A stretch of DNA of 64,000 bases from Olivibacter sitiensis DSM 17696 (GTDB taxonomy: Bacteria; Bacteroidota; Bacteroidia; Sphingobacteriales; Sphingobacteriaceae), in NCBI RefSeq assembly GCF_000427965.1, contig NZ_ATZA01000002.1:164233-228232 (forward strand). The letters are read 5' to 3'. The translations under genes were made by a program, and so were the position numbers. This document shows positions 1 to 9,138 of this stretch, in pieces (the stretch's first letter is position 1; each line of letters opens with the position of its first letter). The notes beneath the pieces were generated by a model. It was not told the DNA's origin. It did not search any database and worked only from the letters and a program-made list of their open reading frames with translations.

Positions 1-442
1 CGGCTTGCGTTCTCCTACGTTTTCCTTCAAATGCAAAGGGCGTAGTAACGATCGCCACAGTAAGGATATCCATTTCTTTGGCAGCTTTGGCCAAGACAGG
101 GCTCGCACCGGTACCCGTACCGCCTCCCATTCCTGCCGTGATAAATAGCATCTTGGTATTGGTGCCTAGCATCCGCTTGATATCTTCGATACTCTCAATA
201 GCCGAATTTTCTCCCACAGATGGATCAGCACCAGCCCCCATACCTTCGGTAAGGCTGGCGCCTAATTGAACCTTGTTAGGGATAGGACTTAGTTCCAAGG
301 CTTGTGCATCCGTATTACAGATAATAAAATCCACACCACTTATCCCTTGCCTGTACATGTGATTCACAGCATTGCCGCCTCCACCGCCAACACCTATTAC
401 CTTGATGATGGACGACTGTTCTTTTAGCATTTCAAACTTCAT
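1..442 (-). CDS. ftsZ: Cell division protein FtsZ (N-terminal part, runs off the window)
   Basis: Tubulin-like GTPase that forms the cytoplasmic Z ring. Only the first 147 codons are in the window; the gene starts at the ATG complementary to 440-442 and continues past base 1 with no stop. The visible part has the glycine-rich nucleotide loop (VIGVGGGGGNAV, residues 15-26), NTDAQAL (43-49) and the tubulin signature GGGTGTG (107-113). It is the last visible gene of the dcw cluster, 140 bp after ftsA, a spacer larger than most in the cluster and holding a long inverted repeat. That spacer suggests separate control of FtsZ level (inference). Identification is certain. Confidence 0.97.
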   Translation of the reverse strand, partial: MKFEMLKEQSSIIKVIGVGGGGGNAVNHMYRQGISGVDFIICNTDAQALELSPIPNKVQLGASLTEGMGAGADPSVGENSAIESIEDIKRMLGTNTKMLFITAGMGGGTGTGASPVLAKAAKEMDILTVAIVTTPFAFEGKRRRTQA

Positions 443-582
443 ATCAATATCCTATTTTACTCGTTATCAGAGCGCTTAAACTTTTTCAATTACCTATACA
501 AACCCATTGTAATATTAGCACTTTTTCAACAATAGTTTTCCACAAATGTGTATTATGTGGAAAATTTGCGCATTGTTGAAAA
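443..582. promoter_or_regulatory. ftsA-ftsZ spacer with nested inverted repeats and paired TTTTCCACA boxes
   Basis: The outer arms TTTTCAACAAT (523-533) and ATTGTTGAAAA (572-582) enclose inner arms TTTTCCACA (536-544) and TGTGGAAAA (556-564). Read in the gene direction this folds as about 20 bp of broken stem directly after the ftsA stop codon. TTTTCCACA fits the DnaA-box consensus TTWTNCACA. I saw no clear TAnnTTTG promoter for ftsZ here. The structure could be an RNA hairpin that sets the FtsA to FtsZ ratio or a DnaA-bound operator; both are inference. Confidence 0.55.
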
Positions 583-1917
583 CTATTTAACATAGTCTGT
601 ATCTTCTATCTTATTATCATCCGCAATATATTTGATAATGGTATCCAAAAAACCGAACTTCTTCTTAGTTTTCTCTGCCATTTTCTTTACTACTTTCTCT
701 TGCGGCTGGGCATCTGCCTCGTCATATTCGATAGACTCTATCCCTTTAATTAGCAAACCTATCCCTGTTGCATATAACGGGCTTTTGAGCTCGTCATAAA
801 CACTTTTTTGCAATACTTCATTCTTGGCCAGATGCTCATTGGGCATACCAATACGACAATCCAATCCAGTCACGTATTCTACTAATTGCAACAAGTGCTT
901 CAATTGCGCCCCACCTCCAGTGACTACGATACCACCTATCAATTTTTTCTCATAGCCAGAAGATTTGATTTCATAATAAACATGCTCAATGATTTCCTCC
1001 ATTCTAGCCTGAATGATGTAAGCTAGGTTTTTCACGCTGATCTCTTTGGCTTCCCTGCCTCTCAATCCCGGCACGCTAATAATCTCATTTTCCTTATTCT
1101 CATCAGCTAGGGCGGATCCGAAGCGGACCTTCAACAGCTCTGCCTGGTTGCGCAATACCGAACAGCCCACCTTAATATCTTCAGTAACGATATTGCCACC
1201 CAAAGGAATCACCGCCGTATGTCGAATAATGCCCTCATGGAAAATGGCAACATCGGTAGTACCTCCTCCTATATCGACAAGCACCACACCAGCATCTTTT
1301 TCTTCCTCACTCAGTACTGCTTCCGAAGATGCCAAAGGCTCTAAGACAAGCTCCGAGGCTTCCAGCTCCGCATACTCCACACAACGCTTGATATTGCGTA
1401 CGGCAGACACATGTCCAGAAATGATATGGAAGTTGGCTTCCATACGCCTGCCAGCCATTCCAATAGGATCTTTTATGCCCGGCTCGTTGTCTACGGTAAA
1501 CTCCTGCGGCAACACGTGAATGATTTCCTCCCCAGGAGGCAGTACTAACTTGTACATGTCTTCGATCAAACGTTCGATATCTTTCCGTTCTATCTCATTA
1601 TCGTCCTTTCTAGTAAGAATACCTCGATGTTGTAAGCTTTTGATATGTTGCCCAGCAATACCCACGTTCACCACCTTGATATCTACATTGGATTGAGCAG
1701 AAGCTTCTTCCACAGCTTTTATAATGCTGGCTACAGTCTTCTGAATATTGGCTACCACTCCCCTGCTCACTCCTAAGGATTCGGCCTTGCCAATACCCAA
1801 AATTTCAATCTTGTTGTAATCACTCCGCCGTCCGACAGTGACACAGATTTTTGTTGTACCGATATCAAGCCCGACAACTATGGGGTTTTCCTTTGGGTTA
1901 GTAATTCGCTTTTCCAT
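583..1917 (-). CDS. ftsA: Cell division protein FtsA
   Basis: Actin-like ATPase that anchors FtsZ filaments to the inner membrane and recruits later division proteins. The 444 residues carry the actin-fold phosphate motifs GLDIGTTK (16-23) and VDIGGGTTDVAIF (about 214-226), and a late VVTGGGAQL adenosine motif. The insert between the first two is the SHS2/1C region. The last 25 residues (KKKFGFLDTIIKYIADD) look like the amphipathic membrane-targeting helix of FtsA. The gene lies 1 bp after ftsQ and 140 bp before ftsZ, in the usual order. Length is slightly above the E. coli protein (420). Confidence 0.96.
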   Translation of the reverse strand: MEKRITNPKENPIVVGLDIGTTKICVTVGRRSDYNKIEILGIGKAESLGVSRGVVANIQKTVASIIKAVEEASAQSNVDIKVVNVGIAGQHIKSLQHRGILTRKDDNEIERKDIERLIEDMYKLVLPPGEEIIHVLPQEFTVDNEPGIKDPIGMAGRRMEANFHIISGHVSAVRNIKRCVEYAELEASELVLEPLASSEAVLSEEEKDAGVVLVDIGGGTTDVAIFHEGIIRHTAVIPLGGNIVTEDIKVGCSVLRNQAELLKVRFGSALADENKENEIISVPGLRGREAKEISVKNLAYIIQARMEEIIEHVYYEIKSSGYEKKLIGGIVVTGGGAQLKHLLQLVEYVTGLDCRIGMPNEHLAKNEVLQKSVYDELKSPLYATGIGLLIKGIESIEYDEADAQPQEKVVKKMAEKTKKKFGFLDTIIKYIADDNKIEDTDYVK

Positions 1918-1918
1918 G

Positions 1919-2758
1919 TTAGTGCGTATTTATACTGTTCGTATTTATTTTCTTAATTTCCTCCTGTATAATATCGTCGTTCCTTTCGCAGACGATTTGA
2001 TTGGCATATTTCAAATTCACGGTTTTATAATATTGCCATCCCGCCTGTCTGACTATGCGGTCGTAAAACAACTTCAACTTCGTAAACTTTATTTCCAACG
2101 AGTCCGCATTCCCAAGTACGATACGTTGATTGCCAATTCTGGGGACCAACTCAATGTCCTGTTCGTTATTAACGTACAATTGCTCAATCTGAGCCTCCCA
2201 CAGGCTATCCCTATTGATAAAATCTGCCGTTTTGTACAGGTCCCTTATCAATGTTGTCTGCATTGTATCCAGTTTATCATTGTAGCGTTCAGCTATGTAG
2301 CCACTTGCCACAATGATATGTGGTGCGTAATTGAAGGAAATCGGCATTTTGAAACCTTTTCTATCAATATAGAAATCACTTCCCATGCCGTTGATCACTC
2401 GCAACACAGCCTCTCTAGGGTGAATCTTTACCCGCACCTTGCCATCCATGTCGCAAAACACTTTCACTTCTTCCACAAAGGGTATTTGTCGGATATCATG
2501 CTCAATACGGTGAATTTCTATGCTTTGAAGCGTACGTCCTATTATATCTCCTTCCAGCTCTTTTACTAGCGCCTTCACGTCCTCATTGGACACAAAAGCC
2601 TGTGTCCCTGGAATGATAATTTCCAAATCGTTACATGCTTGCTCGCTACTTTTTACTGAAATAAAACTCATAAGCACAAACAGTCCAGACAGACTTATCA
2701 ACCAGACAAATAGAATGCCTACATGGTTCCAATTGATATTTTTCAACCGCTTAAGCAT
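1919..2758 (-). CDS. ftsQ: Cell division protein FtsQ
   Basis: Bitopic division protein that bridges early and late divisome components. The 279 residues have a short cytoplasmic N-terminus, one membrane segment (about 13-33), a POTRA-like domain (about 43-118, including FVEEVKVFCDMDGKVRVKI followed by HPREAVLRV) and a beta-rich C-terminal domain. FtsQ sequences diverge strongly, so the call rests on this architecture together with position: it overlaps murC by 8 bp and precedes ftsA by 1 bp. No catalytic role is expected. Confidence 0.92.
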   Translation of the reverse strand: MLKRLKNINWNHVGILFVWLISLSGLFVLMSFISVKSSEQACNDLEIIIPGTQAFVSNEDVKALVKELEGDIIGRTLQSIEIHRIEHDIRQIPFVEEVKVFCDMDGKVRVKIHPREAVLRVINGMGSDFYIDRKGFKMPISFNYAPHIIVASGYIAERYNDKLDTMQTTLIRDLYKTADFINRDSLWEAQIEQLYVNNEQDIELVPRIGNQRIVLGNADSLEIKFTKLKLFYDRIVRQAGWQYYKTVNLKYANQIVCERNDDIIQEEIKKINTNSINTH

Positions 2759-4106
2759 TCAGAGCCTCCTTTATGGGTTCTACCAACAAATCTATATCCC
2801 CTGCACCGGCAGTCACCACCAGTGATGGCCTATGCCTTGCGACATATTCAACCGCTTGTTCAGGTGAAACCAAATACTTCTCAGCACATTGTACCTTGTT
2901 CAAAAGAACGACACTACTAACCCCCCTTATGGGCAGCTCTCTAGCAGGATAGATATCCATCAACAGCAGCACATCTACCTGCGACAGCACTTTGGCAAAA
3001 TCATCCAAGAAATCCCTTGTCCGCGAGTATAGATGAGGCTGGAACACAAAAACCAAGCGTTCATTTGGATACAAGCTCTTTACCGCAGCAAGACAAGCCT
3101 TTAACTCCTCAGGGTGATGCGCATAGTCATCAATATAAACGTGACTTTCACTCTTTACTATATATTCGAACCTGCGTTTCACACCCCGGAAGCTGGTTAA
3201 TGCGGCCTTCAGCAGTCCCACATCTTCCACTAAATGCTTCACAGCAGTAATAGCAGCCACGGCATTTTCTACGTTATGAATGCCTGGTACCCCCAATTGG
3301 ATTCTCTCTATTTTCTCGGTATTTCCTATATAGTCAAAGTAATAATCGCCATTTTCTATGCAGATATTACTCGCGTAGGCATCTGCCTGCTCACTAGCCG
3401 AATAATGAATATCGGCAGGCAAATCAAGTCCCTTTTTAATGATGCGGAGCCCATTAGAGGCGACTTGTTTTATAAACAAGCGAAAGGACTCTTTAACATG
3501 GCTTGCATCTCCATAGATATCCAAGTGATCGGCATCGGTCGACGTCACTATTGCGATATCTGGGTGCAAGGTCAAGAAAGATCGATCGAACTCATCGGCT
3601 TCTACGACCACCAGATCGTTATCGGAAAACAAAACATTGGTACCATAGTTGGCCGTTATACCGCCCAAAAAGGCCGAACATCCCACTCCGCTATACGTCA
3701 GTATATGGGCAATCATGCTGGAAGTAGTTGTTTTCCCATGTGTACCTGCCACCGCTATGGTATAACGATGAGCACTGATGATTCCCAATACTTCAGATCG
3801 CTTGTGCAAGACGTAGCCCACTCCCTTTAGGCATGCTATCAAATTCAGGTCCTTCGGAACAGCTGGCGTATAGACAACAAGATGCTGTTCGCTATATAGC
3901 TGAAAGGGCGCAGGAATACGTTCAATATCATCTTGATAGAACACCGAAATTCCTTCCTTTTCCAGCTGGCTGGTCAAAGTCGTTTTTGTTTTATCGTAGC
4001 CATAGACGCCACAACCAAGATGTTGAAAATAACGAGCAAGGGCACTCATGCCTATGCCTCCTATCCCAATCAAAAACACCTCTTTTATGTCGTCCAGTCT
4101 GAGCAT
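2751..4106 (-). CDS. murC: UDP-N-acetylmuramate--L-alanine ligase MurC
   Basis: Cytoplasmic ATP-dependent ligase that adds L-alanine to UDP-MurNAc, the first amino acid of the peptidoglycan stem. In 451 residues it shows the N-terminal Rossmann loop GIGGIGMSALA (14-24), the Mur ligase P-loop GTHGKTTTS (121-129), and DDYAHHPEE (around 330), the family motif near the C-terminal domain. Length and motif order match MurC rather than MurD or MurE. It follows murG by 10 bp and overlaps ftsQ by 8 bp, so translation of the two is probably coupled. Confidence 0.97.
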   Translation of the reverse strand: MLRLDDIKEVFLIGIGGIGMSALARYFQHLGCGVYGYDKTKTTLTSQLEKEGISVFYQDDIERIPAPFQLYSEQHLVVYTPAVPKDLNLIACLKGVGYVLHKRSEVLGIISAHRYTIAVAGTHGKTTTSSMIAHILTYSGVGCSAFLGGITANYGTNVLFSDNDLVVVEADEFDRSFLTLHPDIAIVTSTDADHLDIYGDASHVKESFRLFIKQVASNGLRIIKKGLDLPADIHYSASEQADAYASNICIENGDYYFDYIGNTEKIERIQLGVPGIHNVENAVAAITAVKHLVEDVGLLKAALTSFRGVKRRFEYIVKSESHVYIDDYAHHPEELKACLAAVKSLYPNERLVFVFQPHLYSRTRDFLDDFAKVLSQVDVLLLMDIYPARELPIRGVSSVVLLNKVQCAEKYLVSPEQAVEYVARHRPSLVVTAGAGDIDLLVEPIKEALNA

Positions 4107-4116
4107 ATTTCCAAAA

Positions 4117-5220
4117 CTATCTTGCCAACTTCAATACTTCCTGAGCAATGAGCTCATCGGCATCTTCTTTGGCCATCTTCTTTATATTTTCACTTAACTT
4201 CTTTTGCAGTACCTTATCAGACAATAAAGCGATGGCCTCATCTACCAGTTTTTCGGAGGCCTCAGTGTCCTTCACCAATTTGGCGGCACCCCGCTCCACC
4301 AAGGCCATTGCGTTCTTTGTCTGATGATCCTCGGCCACATTGGGCGAAGGAACCAGAATACACGGCTTGCCAACGATGCTGAGCTCGGCAATGGTACCCG
4401 CTCCCGCCCGCGCTATAATTAAATCAGCGCTGGCATAGGCCAAATCCATCCTATTTAGGAATGGCCGCAACTGCACACTATCGTCCAATTGGCCTTTCAA
4501 TTCGTTTTTTAATACCTCGTAGTAATAGGTCCCACATTGCCATATAACTTGTATATCGTGGGCCTTCAACTTCGCCAAGCCTTCCAACAAGCAATTATTC
4601 AACGTTCGGGCACCTAGGCTTCCACCTGTTACCAAAAGGGTCCGCTTCTCATGATCAAAGCCAAAAAGTTCATCCGCTTCAAATTTCTTCCCCACAATGT
4701 CTACTACATCCTTTCGCACAGGATTGCCACTTATTACGATTTTCCCTTTCGGGAAAAACCTATCCATCCCCTCAAAGGCTACGCATATCTTGCTCGCTTT
4801 GGCTGCAAGTCGTTTATTGGTTATACCAGCATAGGAGTTTTGCTCTTGTATTAGATAGGGGACCTTCAACTGTCCTGCCGCCATAAGCAAAGGACCGGAA
4901 GCATAGCCTCCTACACCTACTACCACATCTGGATTAAAGTCCTTAATGATGCGCTTCGCCATTCGTATACTCTTCAACAGCTTAAACGGGAGCAACAGGT
5001 TTTTCAACAGGGATTGCCTATTAATGCCTTGAATATCCAAGCCTATAATCTTATATCCCGCCGCTGGCACTTTCTCCATTTCCATCCTGCCTTTTGCCCC
5101 GACAAAGAGCAGCTCGCTGTCAGGCAGAAGGCGCTTAATGGCATTGGCAATGGACACGGCCGGAAATATATGCCCCCCTGTACCACCTCCGCTGATAATG
5201 ACTTTTAGTTTCTTTGTCAT
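4117..5220 (-). CDS. murG: UDP-GlcNAc:lipid I N-acetylglucosaminyltransferase MurG
   Basis: Peripheral membrane GT-B glycosyltransferase that transfers GlcNAc to lipid I to make lipid II. The 367 residues contain the N-terminal G-loop GGGTGGHIFPA (11-21), the lipid I site motif QEQNSYAGITNK (about 125-136) and the donor-binding region RAGAGTIAELSIVGKPCIL (about 271-289), followed by EDHQTKNA. The gene sits 17 bp after ftsW and 10 bp before murC. Nothing is unusual about it. Confidence 0.97.
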   Translation of the reverse strand: MTKKLKVIISGGGTGGHIFPAVSIANAIKRLLPDSELLFVGAKGRMEMEKVPAAGYKIIGLDIQGINRQSLLKNLLLPFKLLKSIRMAKRIIKDFNPDVVVGVGGYASGPLLMAAGQLKVPYLIQEQNSYAGITNKRLAAKASKICVAFEGMDRFFPKGKIVISGNPVRKDVVDIVGKKFEADELFGFDHEKRTLLVTGGSLGARTLNNCLLEGLAKLKAHDIQVIWQCGTYYYEVLKNELKGQLDDSVQLRPFLNRMDLAYASADLIIARAGAGTIAELSIVGKPCILVPSPNVAEDHQTKNAMALVERGAAKLVKDTEASEKLVDEAIALLSDKVLQKKLSENIKKMAKEDADELIAQEVLKLAR

Positions 5221-5237
5221 ATGATCTATTATATACC

Positions 5238-6446
5238 TTAGGCAACGGCAGGAATTTCACCTATTACAACCTTATCTTTTCTGCCCTTACTGTTTGCTTT
5301 TCCTCCTTTTTCATTTTCGCCGTCACCCTGCTCTTTCAACTCATCAATATTACGACTTACGCTCAAAATTATGCCGAAAGCAATGCTTGTGAATAAGATG
5401 GAGGTTCCCCCCATACTTACCAATGGCAACGGCACACCTGTCACTGGTCCTAGCCCTACTGCGACCGCCATGTTTGCAAAGGCTTGGATGGTAAGACTAA
5501 AACCCAAACCGGCAGCCAGCAAAGTGCCAAATGCCTTTGGGCTTTGAGTCACGATACGGATACACCTATACATGAACACCAGATAAAGCACCACGATGAC
5601 CGCTCCGCCCAAGGCACCATATTCTTCAATAATGATCGCGAAAATAAAGTCTGAATATGGATGCGGTAGCACATTCCTCTGCGTACTATTGCCCGGCCCT
5701 TTACCAAAAAAACCTCCTGAGGCAATTGCTATCTTCGCATGATTTCCCTGGAAAGACTTGTCCGGATCTGGCTCGCCATATCCCATAAAGGTCTGTACAC
5801 GCGATATGTAAGTTTGCCTTCTTGGTCCTATAAGCACCACCAGGGTAAGTAAGAATGCCCCTGCAAAAGTAACATAGGTAATCTGCTTGATACTGATGCG
5901 GCCGATGATGAGCAACAAGATACTGACGGCGAACAACATTAATGCCGTCGACATATTTGCAATAGCGATGAGTATAATCACCACACACACCGAGCCCATG
6001 ATGGGGATGAAAGCCTTTTTCACGTCCTTTATACTCTCCTGCTTGCGCGTCAGCATTCTTGCCAAGAAGGTAATCAAGGCCAGCTTGGCCAAATCGGAAG
6101 TCTGAAAAGTCTGGTTGATGATAGGAATGGTAACCCACCTATTGGCATCATTCACAGAATTTGTAAAAATAAGTGTATAAAGCAGCAAAGGGATGGTTAT
6201 GATCATCAACACTTTGGAAATGCCTGCATAATAGCGGTAGTCCAATTTATGCGAATAATACATCAGTATCAGCCCCGCAAAAATGAGGGTCATATGCTTC
6301 AACAAATAGGTTTCCGTACCCTTTCCGTCTTTATAGGCAAGAGTACCGATTGAGCTATATACGGCCAGTAACGAAAACATGGACAATAGAATCACTATGA
6401 TCCATATCCATTTATCTCCTTTTAGTACCTTAAATATTTTTTCCAT
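5238..6446 (-). CDS. ftsW: SEDS peptidoglycan glycosyltransferase FtsW
   Basis: Polytopic SEDS-family enzyme that polymerises lipid II at the septum together with its class B PBP partner, here FtsI. The 402-residue protein has about ten hydrophobic segments. It shows the SEDS motifs KIAIASGGFFGKGPGNS, PYSDFIFAIIIEEYG (containing the conserved SDFIF-EE core) and GVPLPLVSMGGTS near the end. Position between murD and murG in the dcw cluster separates it from the rod-system paralogue RodA at 34198. The charged C-terminal tail (GDGENEKGGKANSKGRKDK) is cytoplasmic by prediction. Confidence 0.95.
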   Translation of the reverse strand: MEKIFKVLKGDKWIWIIVILLSMFSLLAVYSSIGTLAYKDGKGTETYLLKHMTLIFAGLILMYYSHKLDYRYYAGISKVLMIITIPLLLYTLIFTNSVNDANRWVTIPIINQTFQTSDLAKLALITFLARMLTRKQESIKDVKKAFIPIMGSVCVVIILIAIANMSTALMLFAVSILLLIIGRISIKQITYVTFAGAFLLTLVVLIGPRRQTYISRVQTFMGYGEPDPDKSFQGNHAKIAIASGGFFGKGPGNSTQRNVLPHPYSDFIFAIIIEEYGALGGAVIVVLYLVFMYRCIRIVTQSPKAFGTLLAAGLGFSLTIQAFANMAVAVGLGPVTGVPLPLVSMGGTSILFTSIAFGIILSVSRNIDELKEQGDGENEKGGKANSKGRKDKVVIGEIPAVA

Positions 6447-6513
6447 ATTCTAAAGTGTTATTAATTGCCAGCCGTCTAGTTACCCAGGCTCCATTGCCCT
6501 AGCTTTGTTTATC

Positions 6514-7869
6514 TTACAGTTCCTTCACCGCTGCTTTAAATTGATCACCCCTATCTTCGTAATTCTTAAAAAGATCAAAACTTGCACAGGCGGGAGACAA
6601 CAGCACCGTATCCCCTTTTTGTGCCAAATGATAAGAAACCTCTACAGCCTCATTCATATTTTGCGTATTAACGATCACGTCCACCTCATCCTCAAAGGCA
6701 TCATGTATTCTAACATTATCTTTGCCCAAACAAACAATGGCCCTCACCTTATCGTGCATCAGTTCCTGCAACATGGCATAATCATTCCCTTTGTCTACTC
6801 CCCCCATAATCAACACGATTTTCTCGGGCAAACTCTCCAAGGCATACCATACCGAATTGACATTGGTAGCCTTAGAATCGTTAATGAAGTTAATCCCCGA
6901 AATACAAGAAACAAACTCCAGGCGGTGCGGAATATTCACAAACTCGCCCATACTCTCCCTAATGGATTCATTGCGGAGTTCCCATACTTTGGAAACTATG
7001 CCTGAAGCCATATTATTATACACATTATGCATCCCCTGTAGCGCTAAGTCCTTGATTGCCATTTTAAACTGTTCTTGTTTTGGTATATTAATTACTATTT
7101 CTCTTTCTTGATTTAAATAGGCTCCCTCTTTTATCTCTATCTTTTGTGAGAAAGGGTAGACCTTTGCATCGGTATGATGGCGCAGCAGCCCACCAAGCGT
7201 CTCCGGATCGTCTGCACAGTAGACAAATACATCATTGGACGTTTGATTTTGCAGAATGCGAAACTTGGAATCCACATAGTTTTCCATCTTATGATCATAC
7301 CTATCCAGATGGTCTGGAGTAATATTGAGCAACACCGCTATATCTGCCTTAAAGGCGTACATATCATCCAGCATGAAACTACTGATTTCCAACACATACA
7401 CGCCAAATTGCTCTCTTGCCACCTGAAGTGCAAAGCTCTTGCCTATATTTCCCGCCAAGCCCACATTTACACCTGCATTTTTGAGAATGCTATAGGTAAG
7501 CAAAGTCGTGGTGGTCTTACCGTTGGAACCTGTAATGGCTATCAACTTGGCATCCGTATAACGTGAAGCAAATTCTATTTCGCCGATAATTTCCTTGCCC
7601 ATTTCCCTCAGCATCACGATAAGTGGAGCTGTTTCCGGAATTCCAGGACTTTTCACAATGACATCCGCCAGCACTATTTTCTCCTCGCTATGCTTCAGCT
7701 CCTCATAGGCTATCTGCTCATCCTCTAGCTGTTTCTTATATTTTTCCGATATCGGTCCTTTGTCGGAAACAAAGACATCATAACCCTTATCGCGTGCCAA
7801 AATGGCTGCGCCCACCCCGCTTTCACCGGCGCCCAACACACACAATTTCCTAGTTAATGATGTTTCCAT
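6514..7869 (-). CDS. murD: UDP-N-acetylmuramoyl-L-alanine--D-glutamate ligase MurD
   Basis: Cytoplasmic ligase that adds D-glutamate to UDP-MurNAc-L-Ala using ATP. The 451 residues have an N-terminal nucleotide-binding loop (VLGAGESGVGAAILA, 11-25), the P-loop GSNGKTTTT (114-122), a central LNITPDHLDRY motif typical of Mur ligases, and LLSPACASFDLF close to the C-terminus, which is characteristic of MurD. It follows mraY by 7 bp, while a 67-bp gap separates it from ftsW. Confidence 0.97.
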   Translation of the reverse strand: METSLTRKLCVLGAGESGVGAAILARDKGYDVFVSDKGPISEKYKKQLEDEQIAYEELKHSEEKIVLADVIVKSPGIPETAPLIVMLREMGKEIIGEIEFASRYTDAKLIAITGSNGKTTTTLLTYSILKNAGVNVGLAGNIGKSFALQVAREQFGVYVLEISSFMLDDMYAFKADIAVLLNITPDHLDRYDHKMENYVDSKFRILQNQTSNDVFVYCADDPETLGGLLRHHTDAKVYPFSQKIEIKEGAYLNQEREIVINIPKQEQFKMAIKDLALQGMHNVYNNMASGIVSKVWELRNESIRESMGEFVNIPHRLEFVSCISGINFINDSKATNVNSVWYALESLPEKIVLIMGGVDKGNDYAMLQELMHDKVRAIVCLGKDNVRIHDAFEDEVDVIVNTQNMNEAVEVSYHLAQKGDTVLLSPACASFDLFKNYEDRGDQFKAAVKEL

Positions 7870-7876
7870 TTTACTC

Positions 7877-9121
7877 TTATCTCACCTTTAAGGTCACGAT
7901 CGTGACAACTGCCAGAATAATCCCGACTATCCAAAACCGTGTCACGATCTTCGATTCGTGATAGCCTTTTTTCTGATAATGATGATGAAGGGGAGCCATC
8001 CGAAAAATCCTCCGCCCCTCACCATATTTCTTTTTGGTATATTTGAAATAGCTCACCTGCATAATCACAGAAAGGTTTTCTACCAAGAATATACCGCAAA
8101 GCACCGGAATAAGCAATTCCTTGCGTATCATGATGGCAAATGCCGCTATTATCCCTCCAATAGCCAAGCTACCGGTATCTCCCATGAACACCTGAGCTGG
8201 ATAGGCGTTATACCAAAGGAAACCTATACAGGCCCCCACAAACGCACCCATAAAGACCACCAGTTCACCCGAATTGGGTATATACATGATATTGAGGTAG
8301 TCGGCAAAAACCGAATTGCCCGAAACGTAAGCCAGTAGCGCTAAGGTAACGCCAATGATGGCAGACGTACCTGTTGCCAGCCCATCTATGCCATCCGTAA
8401 TATTAGCACCGTTAGATACGGCGGTGATAATGATGATGACAAAAAACAAGAATACCCAAAAGGCATATTTGCCATCCTTTAAACCAAACACGGTAAGTAC
8501 CTTGCCATAATCAAATTCGTTGTTCTTGTAGAATGGAATATTTGTTTTGGTAGATTTGACCTGCACGTTGTAATAGTTCTTGCTACCGTCAAAGTTCTGC
8601 TGAATCTCTACGTGTTCACCGGCCTTCGGTCCACTTACCTTTTGCCTTGTCACGATGGATGGATGATAATACATGGTACAGCCAATAATAATGGCCAAAC
8701 CCACCTGACCTACCACCTTAAACTTGCCACTAAGCCCCTCTTTATTCTTCCGAAACACCTTGATATAATCATCGAGAAAGCCTACCGCGCCCATCCATAC
8801 CGTAGCAATAATCATCAGCTGCACATAGATATTCGATAGATTGGCAAACAACAAGGTAGGAATCAATATTCCGCCCAAGATAATGAGTCCGCCCATGGTG
8901 GGTGTCCCTCTTTTCTGCGCTTCTCCTTCCAATCCCAAATCGCGAATCGTCTCTCCTACCTGCTTTTTGTGCAGCAGATTAATGAGATGCTTGCCAAAGA
9001 TGGTAGTAATGACCAGGGAAAGGATCACCGCCATTGCAAAACGAAAGGATATATACTGGAAAAGCCCAGCTCCCGTGAGGTTCCAATGTTTATCTAAATA
9101 TGTAAATAAATAATACAGCAT
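7877..9121 (-). CDS. mraY: Phospho-N-acetylmuramoyl-pentapeptide transferase MraY
   Basis: Integral membrane enzyme that couples UDP-MurNAc-pentapeptide to undecaprenyl phosphate, giving lipid I. It has about ten membrane helices and the catalytic motifs [13 protein letters not shown] (DDY near 116-118), [15 protein letters not shown] and [11 protein letters not shown] with EGR upstream. At 414 residues it is about 50 longer than the E. coli enzyme (360). The extra length is a polar stretch around residues 155-215 ([17 protein letters not shown] and following) between two membrane segments, an insertion I associate with Bacteroidota. It lies 17 bp after murE and 7 bp before murD. Confidence 0.97.
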   Translation of the reverse strand: MLYYLFTYLDKHWNLTGAGLFQYISFRFAMAVILSLVITTIFGKHLINLLHKKQVGETIRDLGLEGEAQKRGTPTMGGLIILGGILIPTLLFANLSNIYVQLMIIATVWMGAVGFLDDYIKVFRKNKEGLSGKFKVVGQVGLAIIIGCTMYYHPSIVTRQKVSGPKAGEHVEIQQNFDGSKNYYNVQVKSTKTNIPFYKNNEFDYGKVLTVFGLKDGKYAFWVFLFFVIIIITAVSNGANITDGIDGLATGTSAIIGVTLALLAYVSGNSVFADYLNIMYIPNSGELVVFMGAFVGACIGFLWYNAYPAQVFMGDTGSLAIGGIIAAFAIMIRKELLIPVLCGIFLVENLSVIMQVSYFKYTKKKYGEGRRIFRMAPLHHHYQKKGYHESKIVTRFWIVGIILAVVTIVTLKVR

Positions 9122-9138
9122 CCGTTCGTTATTTCTTA

